Assembly: GCA_017524725.1 (NCBI GenBank)
Contig: JAFXUZ010000039.1
Span: 1-64,000 of the forward strand
DNA length: 64,000 nt
Origin: Clostridia bacterium
GTDB taxonomy: Bacteria; Bacillota; Clostridia; Christensenellales; Aristaeellaceae
Direction of reading: 5' to 3'
Shown: positions 25,201 through 33,395 of the stretch, in pieces
How the letters are laid out: the number at the start of each line of letters is the position of its first letter
How positions within the stretch are numbered: position 1 is the first letter of the stretch
Notes under the pieces: model-generated
What the model saw: only the letters and a program-made list of their open reading frames with translations
What the model was told of the DNA's origin: nothing
The model's database searches: none
Position numbers and translations under genes: made by a program

Positions 25201-25497
25201 GGAAGGGAGGACAGGGCCCGCAGCCGTTTTTATAAGCTGGTCTCCTACGGGGAGAAGCATTATTACGACCGGGTGAAGATCGACTACTTTGCCGTTTCGC
25301 TGCCCGATCTGCAGCTGTTTGACGAGGACCTGTCTCTGCGCAGCCGTGCTCACTGTGAATACCTGATCGCCCTGGGCAGCCTGGGCCTTGGGGATATGGA
25401 ACGGGCGAAGAAGGGCTTTGACGCGGCTCTCAGGATCAATTGCGGCCATCAGGGCGTGATCATGCACAGGAGGCTTCTTCCCGCGGCGATGCAATAA
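22231..25497 (+). CDS. DUF5107 domain protein with C-terminal TPR array
   Basis: A 1088-residue protein. Residues about 1-340 match DUF5107, a beta-sandwich galactose-mutarotase-like domain (VLPELGGRIQRAYDKTNG, SGGIEFNWPQHH). Residues about 430-1080 are many tetratricopeptide repeats (for instance ALKRDPGDIRANNAYGTLL). DUF5107 proteins are commonly encoded next to glycosidases; the carbohydrate acted on is not known. ATG 22231 follows GGAGGACAGATAAA. It has no signal peptide, and it lies one base after the GH35 stop. Confidence 0.8.
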   Translation: MNASVHVETVMIPTYGVGKADKNPMFLEKRVYQGSSGKVYPLPVIDKIMDEKEDRPYTAVWLENDYIRVMVLPELGGRIQRAYDKTNGYDFVYYNEVIKPALVGLAGPWISGGIEFNWPQHHRPTTFSPVDFRTVENADGSVSVEMSEVDQMYGTKGKMTFTLYPDRAYIEIRGQLYNRTNLPQTFLWWANPAVAVNDMTQSVFPPDVCAVYDHGKRDVSRFPIATGVYYKHDYGAGVDISRYRNIPVPTSYMCAHSDYNFVGGYDYGAGAGILHIADHHVSPGKKQWTWGCGDFGQAWDRNLTDRNGPYIELMTGMYCDNQPDFAWLKPFEEKTFTQYFMPYKAAGYVKNASRECVLNLDVKDGRAGIVVYASCKFEKARVILTARGETVYDRTCDLSPVSVLKDEIDVAVPETALTLTVYTSGGRKLLDYTPRPHGIEKIPDPMPPARLPEEILTNEELYLTGLHLEQYRHATYLPDPYYLEALKRDPGDIRANNAYGTLLLRRGKFAGAEGYFRAAIDRMTERNPNPYDSEAYLNLGLALRYQGRDDEAYDAFYKAVWTAAEQETGYYHLACIDSRRGEYDLALEHIERSLVKNGHNLKARALKGLILDSLGRETEAEAWYDENLRLDAFDYVSRIESGDIEGALKLMNSRASSFIECAIDYAEAGYFADAIFILECCPKPTPMVWYYLALYAFLNGDTEYASQALQNAAEADPLYCFPNRLEDIAALDYAVRENEKDAKAPYYLGCLWYDRRQYDDAIAYWERSAGIDGEFPTVWRNLSLAYYNKRGEIEKAKRCMELAYALDETDARVLLELYQLYGKLNYSVEERFALLDAHRETAFLRDDLYTEYCALLNDLGRHEEALEKIMARKFHPWEGGEGKVTAQYATALTQLGIRALNADDPAKSKGLLEKALVFPHNLGEGKLEGARDNNIHYYLGLAERALGRETEALRHLEAAAAGDEEPASAMYYNDQPADMIFYQGLANRALGREDRARSRFYKLVSYGEKHYYDRVKIDYFAVSLPDLQLFDEDLSLRSRAHCEYLIALGSLGLGDMERAKKGFDAALRINCGHQGVIMHRRLLPAAMQ

Positions 25498-25537
25498 AAA
25501 TGTGATATCATTTCTGCTGTAAAGCCGGGGTGGTCCG

Positions 25538-25957
25538 ATGAAAAAGAGCGTGTGGACCGTGCTCATCTGTATTTTTGCCGTCAGCGCCGCAGGCTTCATT
25601 TACACTTTTGCGCAGCCGCGGTATCCGGCGACTGTCGTCAGTGTGGGACGGTCCAAACGGGTTACATCCCACGGCAAACACGGGCAGAGGAGCCACACTG
25701 TGATCCCCCTGACTGTTACCTATACGGACAGAAGCGGCAGGAATCAAACGGTCGATGTCACCTATCCCTGGCCCGGTGAACAACCTGTTCCGGGCCGGGA
25801 GATACTGATCGTCCGGAGCTTTAGCGGATTTACCGTGTATCCGTTCAAAGGCCTGCGTATGTTTACAGGTATGGTGGGGGGCATGCTCGGTCTGTTTTTA
25901 CTGTTCATGTGGATGGACAGGGGAAAAACGAACAGGGCGGGAAGCGGCCATCCGTGA
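25538..25957 (+). CDS. Small membrane protein (DUF3592-like)
   Basis: A 139-residue protein with an N-terminal membrane helix (5-25), an extracytoplasmic beta-rich domain (VIPLTVTYTDRSGRNQTVDVTY) and a second helix near 108-126. The arrangement resembles DUF3592-type proteins, but the match is weak. An extended -10-like TGATATCAT at 25502-25510 suggests separate transcription. Its function is unknown. Confidence 0.6.
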   Translation: MKKSVWTVLICIFAVSAAGFIYTFAQPRYPATVVSVGRSKRVTSHGKHGQRSHTVIPLTVTYTDRSGRNQTVDVTYPWPGEQPVPGREILIVRSFSGFTVYPFKGLRMFTGMVGGMLGLFLLFMWMDRGKTNRAGSGHP

Positions 25958-26013
25958 ACCTGTCCGGCGGGGGAGGCGGAGCGGAAAAGAAGGGATGATC
26001 CCTTTGCGGACGC

Positions 26014-26886
26014 TTAATCACGGTTTTCGTTTTCAGGGCCGGGTATACCGGCCCGGCCGCTTCGCCAGGCCCGGGGCGTGCAGCCCGTTTCCCTTTTGAA
26101 AACGGTGAAAAAATAGTTATAATCCGGATAACCGCACTGCCAGGCGACTTCAGCCAGGGAAAGGGCGGGCTGCTTAAGCAAAAGCGTCCGGGCCTTTTCC
26201 ATGCGCAGTTCGCGGATGCGCGCGGCGGTACCCTGCCGGTACAGCCGTTTGGTCAGGGAATAAAGCTGCGTTTTTCCGATGCCCAGTTCCCGGGACAGCC
26301 GGGCGGCATTCAATTGCTCGGTGTAGTGCGCGGAGATATAGGCGTCCAGACGCACTTCCAGCAGGTCCTCCCTGAGGGTGGCCATGTGTTCCATGATCAG
26401 GAAGGACGCGACGGCATGCAGGATATGGGCAGCGGAACGGACGTATTTTTCTTCCATGGGTACGGCCTGAAGGACGGCTTCCTTCAGCTTTTCCCGGTTG
26501 ACAGGCAGTCCGTCGCAGTGCCGAAGGATCTCTTCCATACCCGCCTCACAGGACGCATACGGGAACACGTGCCCGAACAGCAGGTAACCGATCGGCATAT
26601 CACCCACATACAGCGGTGTCACCGCCTCGATGAGCCCGGCGTGACAGCGATAGATGTGGGTCTTTTTTTTCTCTGCTGCCGTGCCGCAGGCCTGACGGTC
26701 GCAGTTCCGGCATGCCCGCAGTCCCTGCGTGCTTTCACGTATGACAGCGCAGTAAGGCGCTACCTGCGGGGGAAAAGCCAGCAGCTCGTTCATGTTTTCA
26801 TCAAAAACAGTGATACGGATGCGGCTGATCTCATAAAAGTCTTTTAGAAGTCCGCGAAGCTTTTCGGCGTCAAATACGGAGATCAC
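26014..26886 (-). CDS. PocR-domain AraC-family regulator
   Basis: A 290-residue regulator with an N-terminal PocR ligand-sensing domain (about 5-165), including the Cys cluster CRNCDRQACG and a Cys-His in YRCHAG. A C-terminal AraC helix-turn-helix follows (about 188-280; LSLAEVAWQCGYPDYNYFFTVFKRETG). PocR domains sense small polyols or sugar-related ligands. It is divergent from the sugar operon at 27074, and a 22-bp dyad (26959-26980) lies between them, so it likely controls that operon. Confidence 0.85.
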   Translation of the reverse strand: MISVFDAEKLRGLLKDFYEISRIRITVFDENMNELLAFPPQVAPYCAVIRESTQGLRACRNCDRQACGTAAEKKKTHIYRCHAGLIEAVTPLYVGDMPIGYLLFGHVFPYASCEAGMEEILRHCDGLPVNREKLKEAVLQAVPMEEKYVRSAAHILHAVASFLIMEHMATLREDLLEVRLDAYISAHYTEQLNAARLSRELGIGKTQLYSLTKRLYRQGTAARIRELRMEKARTLLLKQPALSLAEVAWQCGYPDYNYFFTVFKRETGCTPRAWRSGRAGIPGPENENRD

Positions 26887-26958
26887 GGCAGTTGCCTCCT
26901 GACAGACAGGCGAGATTAATGTAGATAAACGTCTTTGGTCACGGCTGAAGAATATAAT

Positions 26959-26980
26959 GCAGATATTTTATCATATCTGC
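26959..26980. promoter_or_regulatory. 22-bp dyad between PocR regulator and sugar operon
   Basis: GCAGATAT, six bases, ATATCTGC: perfect 8-bp arms. On the minus strand it overlaps a possible promoter (TTGATT-16-TAAAAT) of the regulator. On the plus strand it sits about 80 bases before the putative start set by TACAAT (27037-27042), which lacks a good -35. The layout suits autoregulation plus activation. Confidence 0.5.
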
Positions 26981-27073
26981 GAACAAAATCAAAGTAAAAC
27001 GAACAAAAACACCTATCTTTTTTATTCCGTATCCGGTACAATCAAACCAGAAAAGACAAAGGAGGTGTCCGGA

Positions 27074-28057
27074 TTGCAGGATTTGATCAGAACGGGATAC
27101 ATCGGGAATCCTGCCCAGGTGTGCACCCTTCGGCGCGTGACCGTATCGGAGGGAAAGGCCAAAGGGACGGAGATCATCGAGGTGAAAACGGCAGGAGGAT
27201 TGGATCTGGATATCCTGCCGGATGCCGGACTGGACATCGGGCAATGCCGATTCCGGGGTGCGGGCATGAGCTGGATGAGCAAGAACGGTCCCGACAGCCC
27301 TGCAGTCATCCATCCTTATGAAACGGAGTTCGTGAACACCTTTCCCGGCGGGCTTCTGTACACCTGCGGCCTGCGCAGCGCCGGCCCTGCCAACCGCGAT
27401 GGTGGGGAGTGGCATCCCCTGCATGGGCGGTATCACAGTCTGGCCGCAGAACAGGTATGCGCTGAAATCCTGGGGGATGAGATCGTCATCCGCGGCATGG
27501 TACGTGAAACGGCGCTGTTCGGCCATTGTCTGGAGGTCAGGAGGAAGATCACGATCCCCGTATTCGGCGCTTCAGTGACGGTGGAGGACATTGTCACCAA
27601 CCAGACGCCCCGGGACGAGGAGATCATGCAGATCTATCACTGCAATTTCGGTTACCCGCTGCTTTCGGAAAGAGCGAGACTGGTCTTGCCGCAGGAAAGG
27701 GAAACCATACCCCGGACGGAATTCGCAAAAACCGGCCTGGGCCGGGAATGCGGGTTTGAAAAGCCGGTTCCGGGGGAAGAGGAAAGGGTGTTCTTTCAGA
27801 AGATGCGGCGGGAATACTGGGCAAGGCTGGAAAACCCGGATCTGGATACCAATATGACCGTCTCCTGGTCGGGAGATACCCTGCCCATCCTTTCCCAATG
27901 GCGCAGTATGGCGGCGGGGGATTATGTACTGGGCCTGGAGCCGGCCAACTGTTACATCATGGGCCGCAGCGGTGAGCGTGAAAACGGCACCCTTCCGGTG
28001 CTTAAAGCTTTTGAAAGCATTTCAAATACGGTGAAGATCGAATTTACGAAAGGATGA
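27074..28057 (+). CDS. DUF4432 aldose-1-epimerase-like protein
   Basis: A 327-residue beta-sandwich protein of the galactose-mutarotase superfamily (DUF4432): GLDLDILPDAGLDIGQ, HPLHGRYH and LGLEPANCY are characteristic. It likely interconverts anomers of, or binds, the sugar processed by the downstream genes. The start is TTG 27074 with GGAGG eight bases upstream; the open frame upstream of it is leader. The stop overlaps the next start. Confidence 0.8.
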   Translation: MQDLIRTGYIGNPAQVCTLRRVTVSEGKAKGTEIIEVKTAGGLDLDILPDAGLDIGQCRFRGAGMSWMSKNGPDSPAVIHPYETEFVNTFPGGLLYTCGLRSAGPANRDGGEWHPLHGRYHSLAAEQVCAEILGDEIVIRGMVRETALFGHCLEVRRKITIPVFGASVTVEDIVTNQTPRDEEIMQIYHCNFGYPLLSERARLVLPQERETIPRTEFAKTGLGRECGFEKPVPGEEERVFFQKMRREYWARLENPDLDTNMTVSWSGDTLPILSQWRSMAAGDYVLGLEPANCYIMGRSGERENGTLPVLKAFESISNTVKIEFTKG

Positions 28058-28062
28058 TCGAC

Positions 28063-29469
28063 ATGAGCAGGAAAATGACCTTTGCATTGGCCTTCTGCAA
28101 CCGCGGCTTCATGCCCGGGGAACTGATCTACGGGGCACGGGAGGATATGATCAGGGCCGTGACCGACGCGGGATACGATTATATCGCCATGGACGCGGGC
28201 CTGACCCGTTACGGCGGCATCGAGACCCGGGATGAGGGTATGCTGTATGCGAAGTGGCTGAAACAGCATGACGGAGAATACGACGGCGTGATCTTCTCCA
28301 TGCCAATCTTTGCAGATGAGAACGGCGCTGTCACTGCCCTCAGGGACGCGGGAGTGCCCATCCTGATGCAGGCGTATCCCGACGAGATCGGCAAAATGGA
28401 TTTCCGGCACCGTCGGGATGCTTTCTGCGGCAAGTTTTCGGTCACCGATGTGTTCACACAGTACGGTGTGCCCTTCACGGTATTAAAGCCCCATGTGGTT
28501 CACCCTCTGTCCCCCAAATTCCGTGAAAACCTTCGGGATTTCGCAGCAGTCTGCCGGGTAGTGAACGGTATGAAGCGCTTCAACCTGGGATGCATCGGGG
28601 CGCGCACCACGGCCTTTAAGACCACCCGTTTTGACGAGATTGCCATGCAGAAGCATGGGATCACCGTGGAATCCTTCGACCTGTCAGAATTGTTTTTCAA
28701 GGTACAGAATATGAAGGACGACGATCCCAGTGTTGCGAAAAAGAGGGATTATCTGGAAAAATACACTGATTTCACCCTGGTTCCGGAGACCAACAGGAAC
28801 ACTCTGGCCAAGGTGTCTGTGGCCATTGACGGCTATATCGAGGAATACCATCTGGACGCCCTGGCCCTTCGCTGCTGGAACGAGATGGAACAGGTGCTCC
28901 GCATATGTCCGTGTGTGCTGCTGTCGGAACTCAACGACCGGGGCATTGCCGCCAGCTGCGAGATCGACATGTGCTCCGCCATCACCATGCGCGCCATGGG
29001 CCTGGCAAGCGAACAGCCCACCGCCGTGCTGGACTGGAACAACAATTACGGAGAAGAGGAAAACAAGGTCATCCTGTTCCACTGCGGCCCTGTGGCCCAG
29101 AGCCTGATGACTGGCAGGGGGACCGTGACCAATCACAAGATGTTCGATAAGACCGACCCCGGCTCCGGATGGGGAAGCAATGAAGGACGCATCAAAGCGT
29201 TCCCCGCTACCCTTTCCAACTGCCAGACGAAGGACGGCAGGATCATCGTGTACGCTTCTGAGGCCCGCTTCACCGACGATCCCATTGAAGATGGTTTCTT
29301 TGGATGCGCAGGCGTCTGTGAGATCCCCGATATGGAAAACAAGATGATCCGCCTGGCCCGTGGCGGCTTCAAGCACCACACCAGCGTGGGCGTCGGTCAT
29401 ATGAAAGACATCCTGAAGGAAGCCTTTACGACATACCTGCATTATGACTGGGTGGATATCGATGGGTGA
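28063..29469 (+). CDS. L-fucose/L-arabinose isomerase-like protein
   Basis: About 468 residues of the FucI/AraA-like superfamily (substrate-binding N domain; C-terminal segment SELNDRGIAASCEIDMCSAITMR with metal-ligand candidates Glu and Asp, later a His in HCGP). The probable reaction is aldose-ketose isomerisation as first step of the operon's pathway. ATG 28063 has a better distance from GAAAGG than the overlapping ATG at 28054, and both are possible. The exact sugar cannot be read from sequence. Confidence 0.75.
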   Translation: MSRKMTFALAFCNRGFMPGELIYGAREDMIRAVTDAGYDYIAMDAGLTRYGGIETRDEGMLYAKWLKQHDGEYDGVIFSMPIFADENGAVTALRDAGVPILMQAYPDEIGKMDFRHRRDAFCGKFSVTDVFTQYGVPFTVLKPHVVHPLSPKFRENLRDFAAVCRVVNGMKRFNLGCIGARTTAFKTTRFDEIAMQKHGITVESFDLSELFFKVQNMKDDDPSVAKKRDYLEKYTDFTLVPETNRNTLAKVSVAIDGYIEEYHLDALALRCWNEMEQVLRICPCVLLSELNDRGIAASCEIDMCSAITMRAMGLASEQPTAVLDWNNNYGEEENKVILFHCGPVAQSLMTGRGTVTNHKMFDKTDPGSGWGSNEGRIKAFPATLSNCQTKDGRIIVYASEARFTDDPIEDGFFGCAGVCEIPDMENKMIRLARGGFKHHTSVGVGHMKDILKEAFTTYLHYDWVDIDG

Positions 29470-30427
29470 GTTAAAACATATCTCCGGGCTGAGCGTCAAA
29501 GCGTCGCCGCTTTTTTTCGGAACGGCCATGGGGCCGCTGCTGGCTGGGGAAGACACTTCCTTCGCGCTGCTGGACAGCGTGCTTATGTCCGGTGTCAACG
29601 CTTTTGACTGCGCGCGCAGTTATGGGAAAGCGGAAGAAACTCTGGGCCGCTGGATGCGGGAGAGGGGATGCCGGGACCGGATCGTTCTTCTCACCAAGGG
29701 CGGCGATATCAGGAACGGCGTGGTGGAAGTAAACCGACGGGTCATTTTGGAACAGCTTTCCCGGAGCCTGGAAGCGCTTGGGACGGATCGCATCGATATA
29801 TATCTTCTGCACAGGGATGATCGGAACACTCCTGCGGAGGAAATGATCGACACGCTGAATGAAGCACGGCGAAAAGGCCTGATCCGCCTTTTCGGTGTAT
29901 CCAACTGGACCCGGGAACGGATCGAAAAGGCCAATCTTTACGCGGAAAAGAACGGACTGAGCGGGTTTTCCGTATCCAGCCCCAACTTTGGCCTGGCCCG
30001 TCAGATGAAGGACCTTTGGGGCGGCGGATGTGTCACCCTGTCGGGGCCGGAAAACGAAGGCGACAGGGCATGGTACCGCGAAAACCAAATGCCGGTGATC
30101 GCCTATTCAAGCCTGGGACGGGGGTTTTTCAGCGGCCGGTTCCGCTCCGGGGATTACGAAAATGCCCGGCGCGTATTGGACCCCTATGCTCAAAGGGGAT
30201 ACCTGTACGAGGAAAACATGGCAAGGCTGAAAAGATGCGAAGCTCTGGCAAAGCGGTATGGTGTGACGGTGCCTGAGATCGCCATGCGGTATGTATTCGG
30301 AAGCGGCATGAACCTGTTCGCCGTTGTAAGCACGTCCTCAGCGGAAAGACTGAAAATGAATCTTCGGGCTGCGGACGAACCCCTGAGCGGCGAAGAGATC
30401 AGGTATCTGGAGGGGGAAGAAGAATGA
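29462..30427 (+). CDS. Aldo/keto reductase
   Basis: A 321-residue AKR-fold protein. FDCARSYGKAEETLGRWM contains the catalytic Asp and Tyr, and the Lys/His tetrad members follow in VLLTKGG and IYLLHRDD. It should reduce or oxidise a sugar-like carbonyl with NAD(P)H. ATG 29462 lies inside the end of the isomerase gene (8-base overlap), and its stop overlaps the kinase start, so translation is coupled along the operon. Confidence 0.85.
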   Translation: MGELKHISGLSVKASPLFFGTAMGPLLAGEDTSFALLDSVLMSGVNAFDCARSYGKAEETLGRWMRERGCRDRIVLLTKGGDIRNGVVEVNRRVILEQLSRSLEALGTDRIDIYLLHRDDRNTPAEEMIDTLNEARRKGLIRLFGVSNWTRERIEKANLYAEKNGLSGFSVSSPNFGLARQMKDLWGGGCVTLSGPENEGDRAWYRENQMPVIAYSSLGRGFFSGRFRSGDYENARRVLDPYAQRGYLYEENMARLKRCEALAKRYGVTVPEIAMRYVFGSGMNLFAVVSTSSAERLKMNLRAADEPLSGEEIRYLEGEEE

Positions 30428-31884
30428 AGATCGCGGGACTGGATATCGGCACTACCGGATGCAAACTGACGGTGTTTGACGAAGAAGGGAGCCTGTTGGG
30501 CAGGTCATACCGGGATTACCCTGTCAAAAGGGCAGTCAGTGGCCATGAGATCGACCTGTCCGCCATGATGGACAGCGTATACGCTGTGATCGCAGAGATG
30601 GCGGCCCGTTTCCCGGATATCGCGGCTATCGGAGTGACAAGCTTTGGCGAGACCTTTGTGATGGTGGACGAAGCAGGGGACGCGCTGCACAACGCCATGC
30701 TTTATACCGCCCCCCGGGGTGCGGAGGAGTGCAGGGAGCTGACGGAAAAGCTCGGCGCGTCCCAAATCGCCCGGATCACCGGCCTTGCACCGCATGAGAT
30801 GTATTCTATCAGCAAAATGATGTGGCTGAAACGCTATTGCCCGGATGTTTACGGCGCTGCGAAGCGCATCCACCTGATCGGGGATTACGTCGTATGGCAC
30901 CTGACGGGACGCGCTCAGATCGATTATTCCCTGGCCACACGCACCATGGCCTTCGATATCCGCAGCCTTAACTGGAGTGACGAGATCTTTGAAGCGGCGG
31001 GAATAGATATTTCCATGATGAGCAAGCCGGTTTCCACAGGGACCTGCGCGGGAAATGTCGCCCCGGCGGCCGTCCGGCGGACTGGCCTGCCCGCGGACTG
31101 CGTAATCGTGTCCGTTGCTCACGACCAGGTGGCCGCAGCGGTGGGAGCCGGCGCATTTGACGGTACCGTTGCGGTGGACGGGGCGGGCACGGTGGAGTGC
31201 CTGACGCCCGTTTATGACAGCATGCCGGATATTGACGTGATGCGAAAGGGCTTTTTTTCCGTGGTTCCATATGTGGTGCCCGGGAAATATGTGGCCTATG
31301 CCTTTTCCTACACCGGAGGCGCGCTGATCCGGTGGTGTATGGATACTTTCGGAAAAAATGAGACCTATGCTTCCATGGAACAGGCATACGGACATGAAGG
31401 ACCCACGGGCCTTCTGGTCCTGCCGCATTTTGCAGGAGCGGCGACGCCTTATATGGACACGGGATCCAGGGGAGCTATCCTTGGCCTGACCACGGCTTCC
31501 ACAGCCGCGGATATCTACCGGGCCTGCATGGAAGGAGTAGCCTATGAGATGCTGCTGAACTATGAAGCGCTGTCGGACTCCGGTATTCATTTCACTCGGC
31601 TCAACGCCACCGGCGGCGGGGCGGGTTCCGGGGTGTGGATGCAGATGAAAGCGGATATCCTGAATCTGCCCATCACGGCGCTGAAAACAGCGGACGCGGG
31701 AACGGTGGGTTCCGCCATGCTGACAGGGATCGCTGTGGGCCTGTTCTCGGGCCTGAAGGACGCGGCTGCCCATATGGTGCGGGAAGCGGAAACATTTTGG
31801 CCAAGGGCGGATATGCACGAAAAGTATATGGAGATCTATGCCCGGTATAAAAAAGTGTATGAAGCTGTGAGGCCGCTGATGTAA
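30424..31884 (+). CDS. FGGY-family carbohydrate kinase
   Basis: A 486-residue sugar kinase: N-terminal GLDIGTTGCKLTVFD (phosphate loop), VTSFGETFVMVD, a catalytic Asp in VSVAHDQVAAAVGAGAF, and the C-terminal NATGGGAGSGVWMQMKAD adenosine region. It resembles xylulokinase or fuculokinase types and should phosphorylate the ketose made by the isomerase. It starts with an ATGA overlap. Confidence 0.87.
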   Translation: MKIAGLDIGTTGCKLTVFDEEGSLLGRSYRDYPVKRAVSGHEIDLSAMMDSVYAVIAEMAARFPDIAAIGVTSFGETFVMVDEAGDALHNAMLYTAPRGAEECRELTEKLGASQIARITGLAPHEMYSISKMMWLKRYCPDVYGAAKRIHLIGDYVVWHLTGRAQIDYSLATRTMAFDIRSLNWSDEIFEAAGIDISMMSKPVSTGTCAGNVAPAAVRRTGLPADCVIVSVAHDQVAAAVGAGAFDGTVAVDGAGTVECLTPVYDSMPDIDVMRKGFFSVVPYVVPGKYVAYAFSYTGGALIRWCMDTFGKNETYASMEQAYGHEGPTGLLVLPHFAGAATPYMDTGSRGAILGLTTASTAADIYRACMEGVAYEMLLNYEALSDSGIHFTRLNATGGGAGSGVWMQMKADILNLPITALKTADAGTVGSAMLTGIAVGLFSGLKDAAAHMVREAETFWPRADMHEKYMEIYARYKKVYEAVRPLM

Positions 31885-31899
31885 AAGGAGGGAACAAAC

Positions 31900-32736
31900 A
31901 TGCTTGTCAACCTGGTCGAAATCCTGAAAACGGCGGAAGAAAACGAATGCGCTGTCGGCGCGTTCAATACGCCCAACCTGGAATGTATCCATGCGGTCCT
32001 GCACGCGGCGGAGAAACTGAACGTGCCGGTGATCATATCCCATGCCGAGCTCCATGAGCCCGTAGCCCCTCTTTCTGAGATCGGACCCGTGATGGTGGAG
32101 GCGGCGAAGGCTGCGCGGGTACCTGTCTGCGTGCACCTGGATCACTGCGAGACCCTCAGCTATATGCGTCGGGCGCTGGAAATCGGATTCACCGGAGTCA
32201 TGTATGACGGAAGCCTCCTGCCTTACGGGGAGAACCTTGCCAATACAAAGAAAGCCGTCGCTATGGCGAAAGACTTCAACTGTGGCGTGGAAGCGGAACT
32301 GGGCGCTCTGGCATCCCGTGAGGGAGGAGAAAACGCCGGCAGCGGTCCGGTGTATACCGATCCCGACCAGGCTGTGGCATTCTGCCGGGAAAGCGGTATT
32401 GACGCCCTGGCCCCTTCCTTCGGTACCGCCCACGGTATATACAAGTCCAGGCCGGTGCTGGATCTGGAGCGGGTCAGGGTCATCGCGGAAAAGACCGGAC
32501 TGCCCCTGGTGATGCACGGCGGCAGCGGCGTATCTCCAGATGATTACCGGACCGGCATACGGAACGGGCTAAGGAAGATCAACTATTACAGCTATATGTC
32601 CAGGGCAGGCGTCGCCGCTGTCAGGGATCTTCTGGAAAAGGAAGAAGTGACCTTCTTCCACGACCTGGCGCTTGCGGCGGAAAAAGCGATGGAAGCGGAC
32701 GCTGAAAAAGCCATGCGCGTTTTTGCCGGAAGGTGA
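31900..32736 (+). CDS. Class II (zinc) fructose-bisphosphate-type aldolase
   Basis: A 278-residue FbaA/KbaY/GatY-like aldolase. VHLDHCETL carries the catalytic Asp and a Zn-binding His, and GTAHG and MHGGSGV carry the other two Zn ligands. KINYYS forms part of the phosphate site. It should cleave the kinase product into dihydroxyacetone phosphate and an aldehyde. It ends the sugar operon, GGAGG precedes it, and the HAD gene follows closely. Confidence 0.87.
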   Translation: MLVNLVEILKTAEENECAVGAFNTPNLECIHAVLHAAEKLNVPVIISHAELHEPVAPLSEIGPVMVEAAKAARVPVCVHLDHCETLSYMRRALEIGFTGVMYDGSLLPYGENLANTKKAVAMAKDFNCGVEAELGALASREGGENAGSGPVYTDPDQAVAFCRESGIDALAPSFGTAHGIYKSRPVLDLERVRVIAEKTGLPLVMHGGSGVSPDDYRTGIRNGLRKINYYSYMSRAGVAAVRDLLEKEEVTFFHDLALAAEKAMEADAEKAMRVFAGR

Positions 32737-32756
32737 CCGTTCAGAGGGATCGTTCC

Positions 32757-33395
32757 ATGACAAAAATGATACTGACGGACCTGGATCACACCCTTTTGAG
32801 ACAGGATGGCAGCGTTTCGGATGAAACGCTCCGCATCATCCGGCGATGCAGGGCGAAAGGGATCCTGTTCGCCATTGCCACCGCCAGGTATTATATCGGC
32901 GCGGAAAAGTATATTCGGATGCTGGACCCGGATTATGAGATCACCGCCGACGGCGCGTTGGTTTATTCGCGTGGCTGCTGCATATATTCCCGCTGCTTTT
33001 CCGAAGAGAAGACTAACGCAGTCGTCAGGAGCATCCTGAAAAAGTTCCCGGAGGCTGAGGTCACTGTCGCATGCGGGAAAGATGTCCTTTGGAACAGCAT
33101 GAATATCTCCGGATCGGAAAGGCTGCACAAGGCGGTCTACTGCGACTATTCGTCTCAGCTCAGGATCATGGCAAACAAGATTGCGGCTGTTCTTCCGGAT
33201 GAGATCGTCGCCCGGGAGGTCGCTGCGGAAACGGACACCCGGCTGATCTGCTATCGGGGAGAAAAACTGTATGCGTTCCTTCCGATAGATTCCGGAAAGG
33301 TGGACGCGATCCGCGCTCTTGCGAGGATAAGCGGGATCGCCCTGAAGGAGATCGCTGCGTTTGGGGACGATTCCAATGACATTGATATGCTTTAA
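32757..33395 (+). CDS. HAD-IIB (Cof-type) hydrolase, cut by in-frame TAA
   Basis: A 212-residue Cof-like HAD phosphatase: motif I LTDLDHTLL, motif II region IATAR, motif III Lys in DSGKVDAI, motif IV GDDSNDIDML. The family always continues with a K/R-x-C/A-G-x-GVAV-NA segment. Here a TAA (33393-33395) stands exactly in the place of one residue, and the next codons (MCGTGVAVANAVPDVLEIADDV) resume the family consensus in the same frame. The HAD domain therefore lacks its last 35 residues unless the stop is read through or translation restarts. Confidence 0.8.
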   Translation: MTKMILTDLDHTLLRQDGSVSDETLRIIRRCRAKGILFAIATARYYIGAEKYIRMLDPDYEITADGALVYSRGCCIYSRCFSEEKTNAVVRSILKKFPEAEVTVACGKDVLWNSMNISGSERLHKAVYCDYSSQLRIMANKIAAVLPDEIVAREVAAETDTRLICYRGEKLYAFLPIDSGKVDAIRALARISGIALKEIAAFGDDSNDIDML

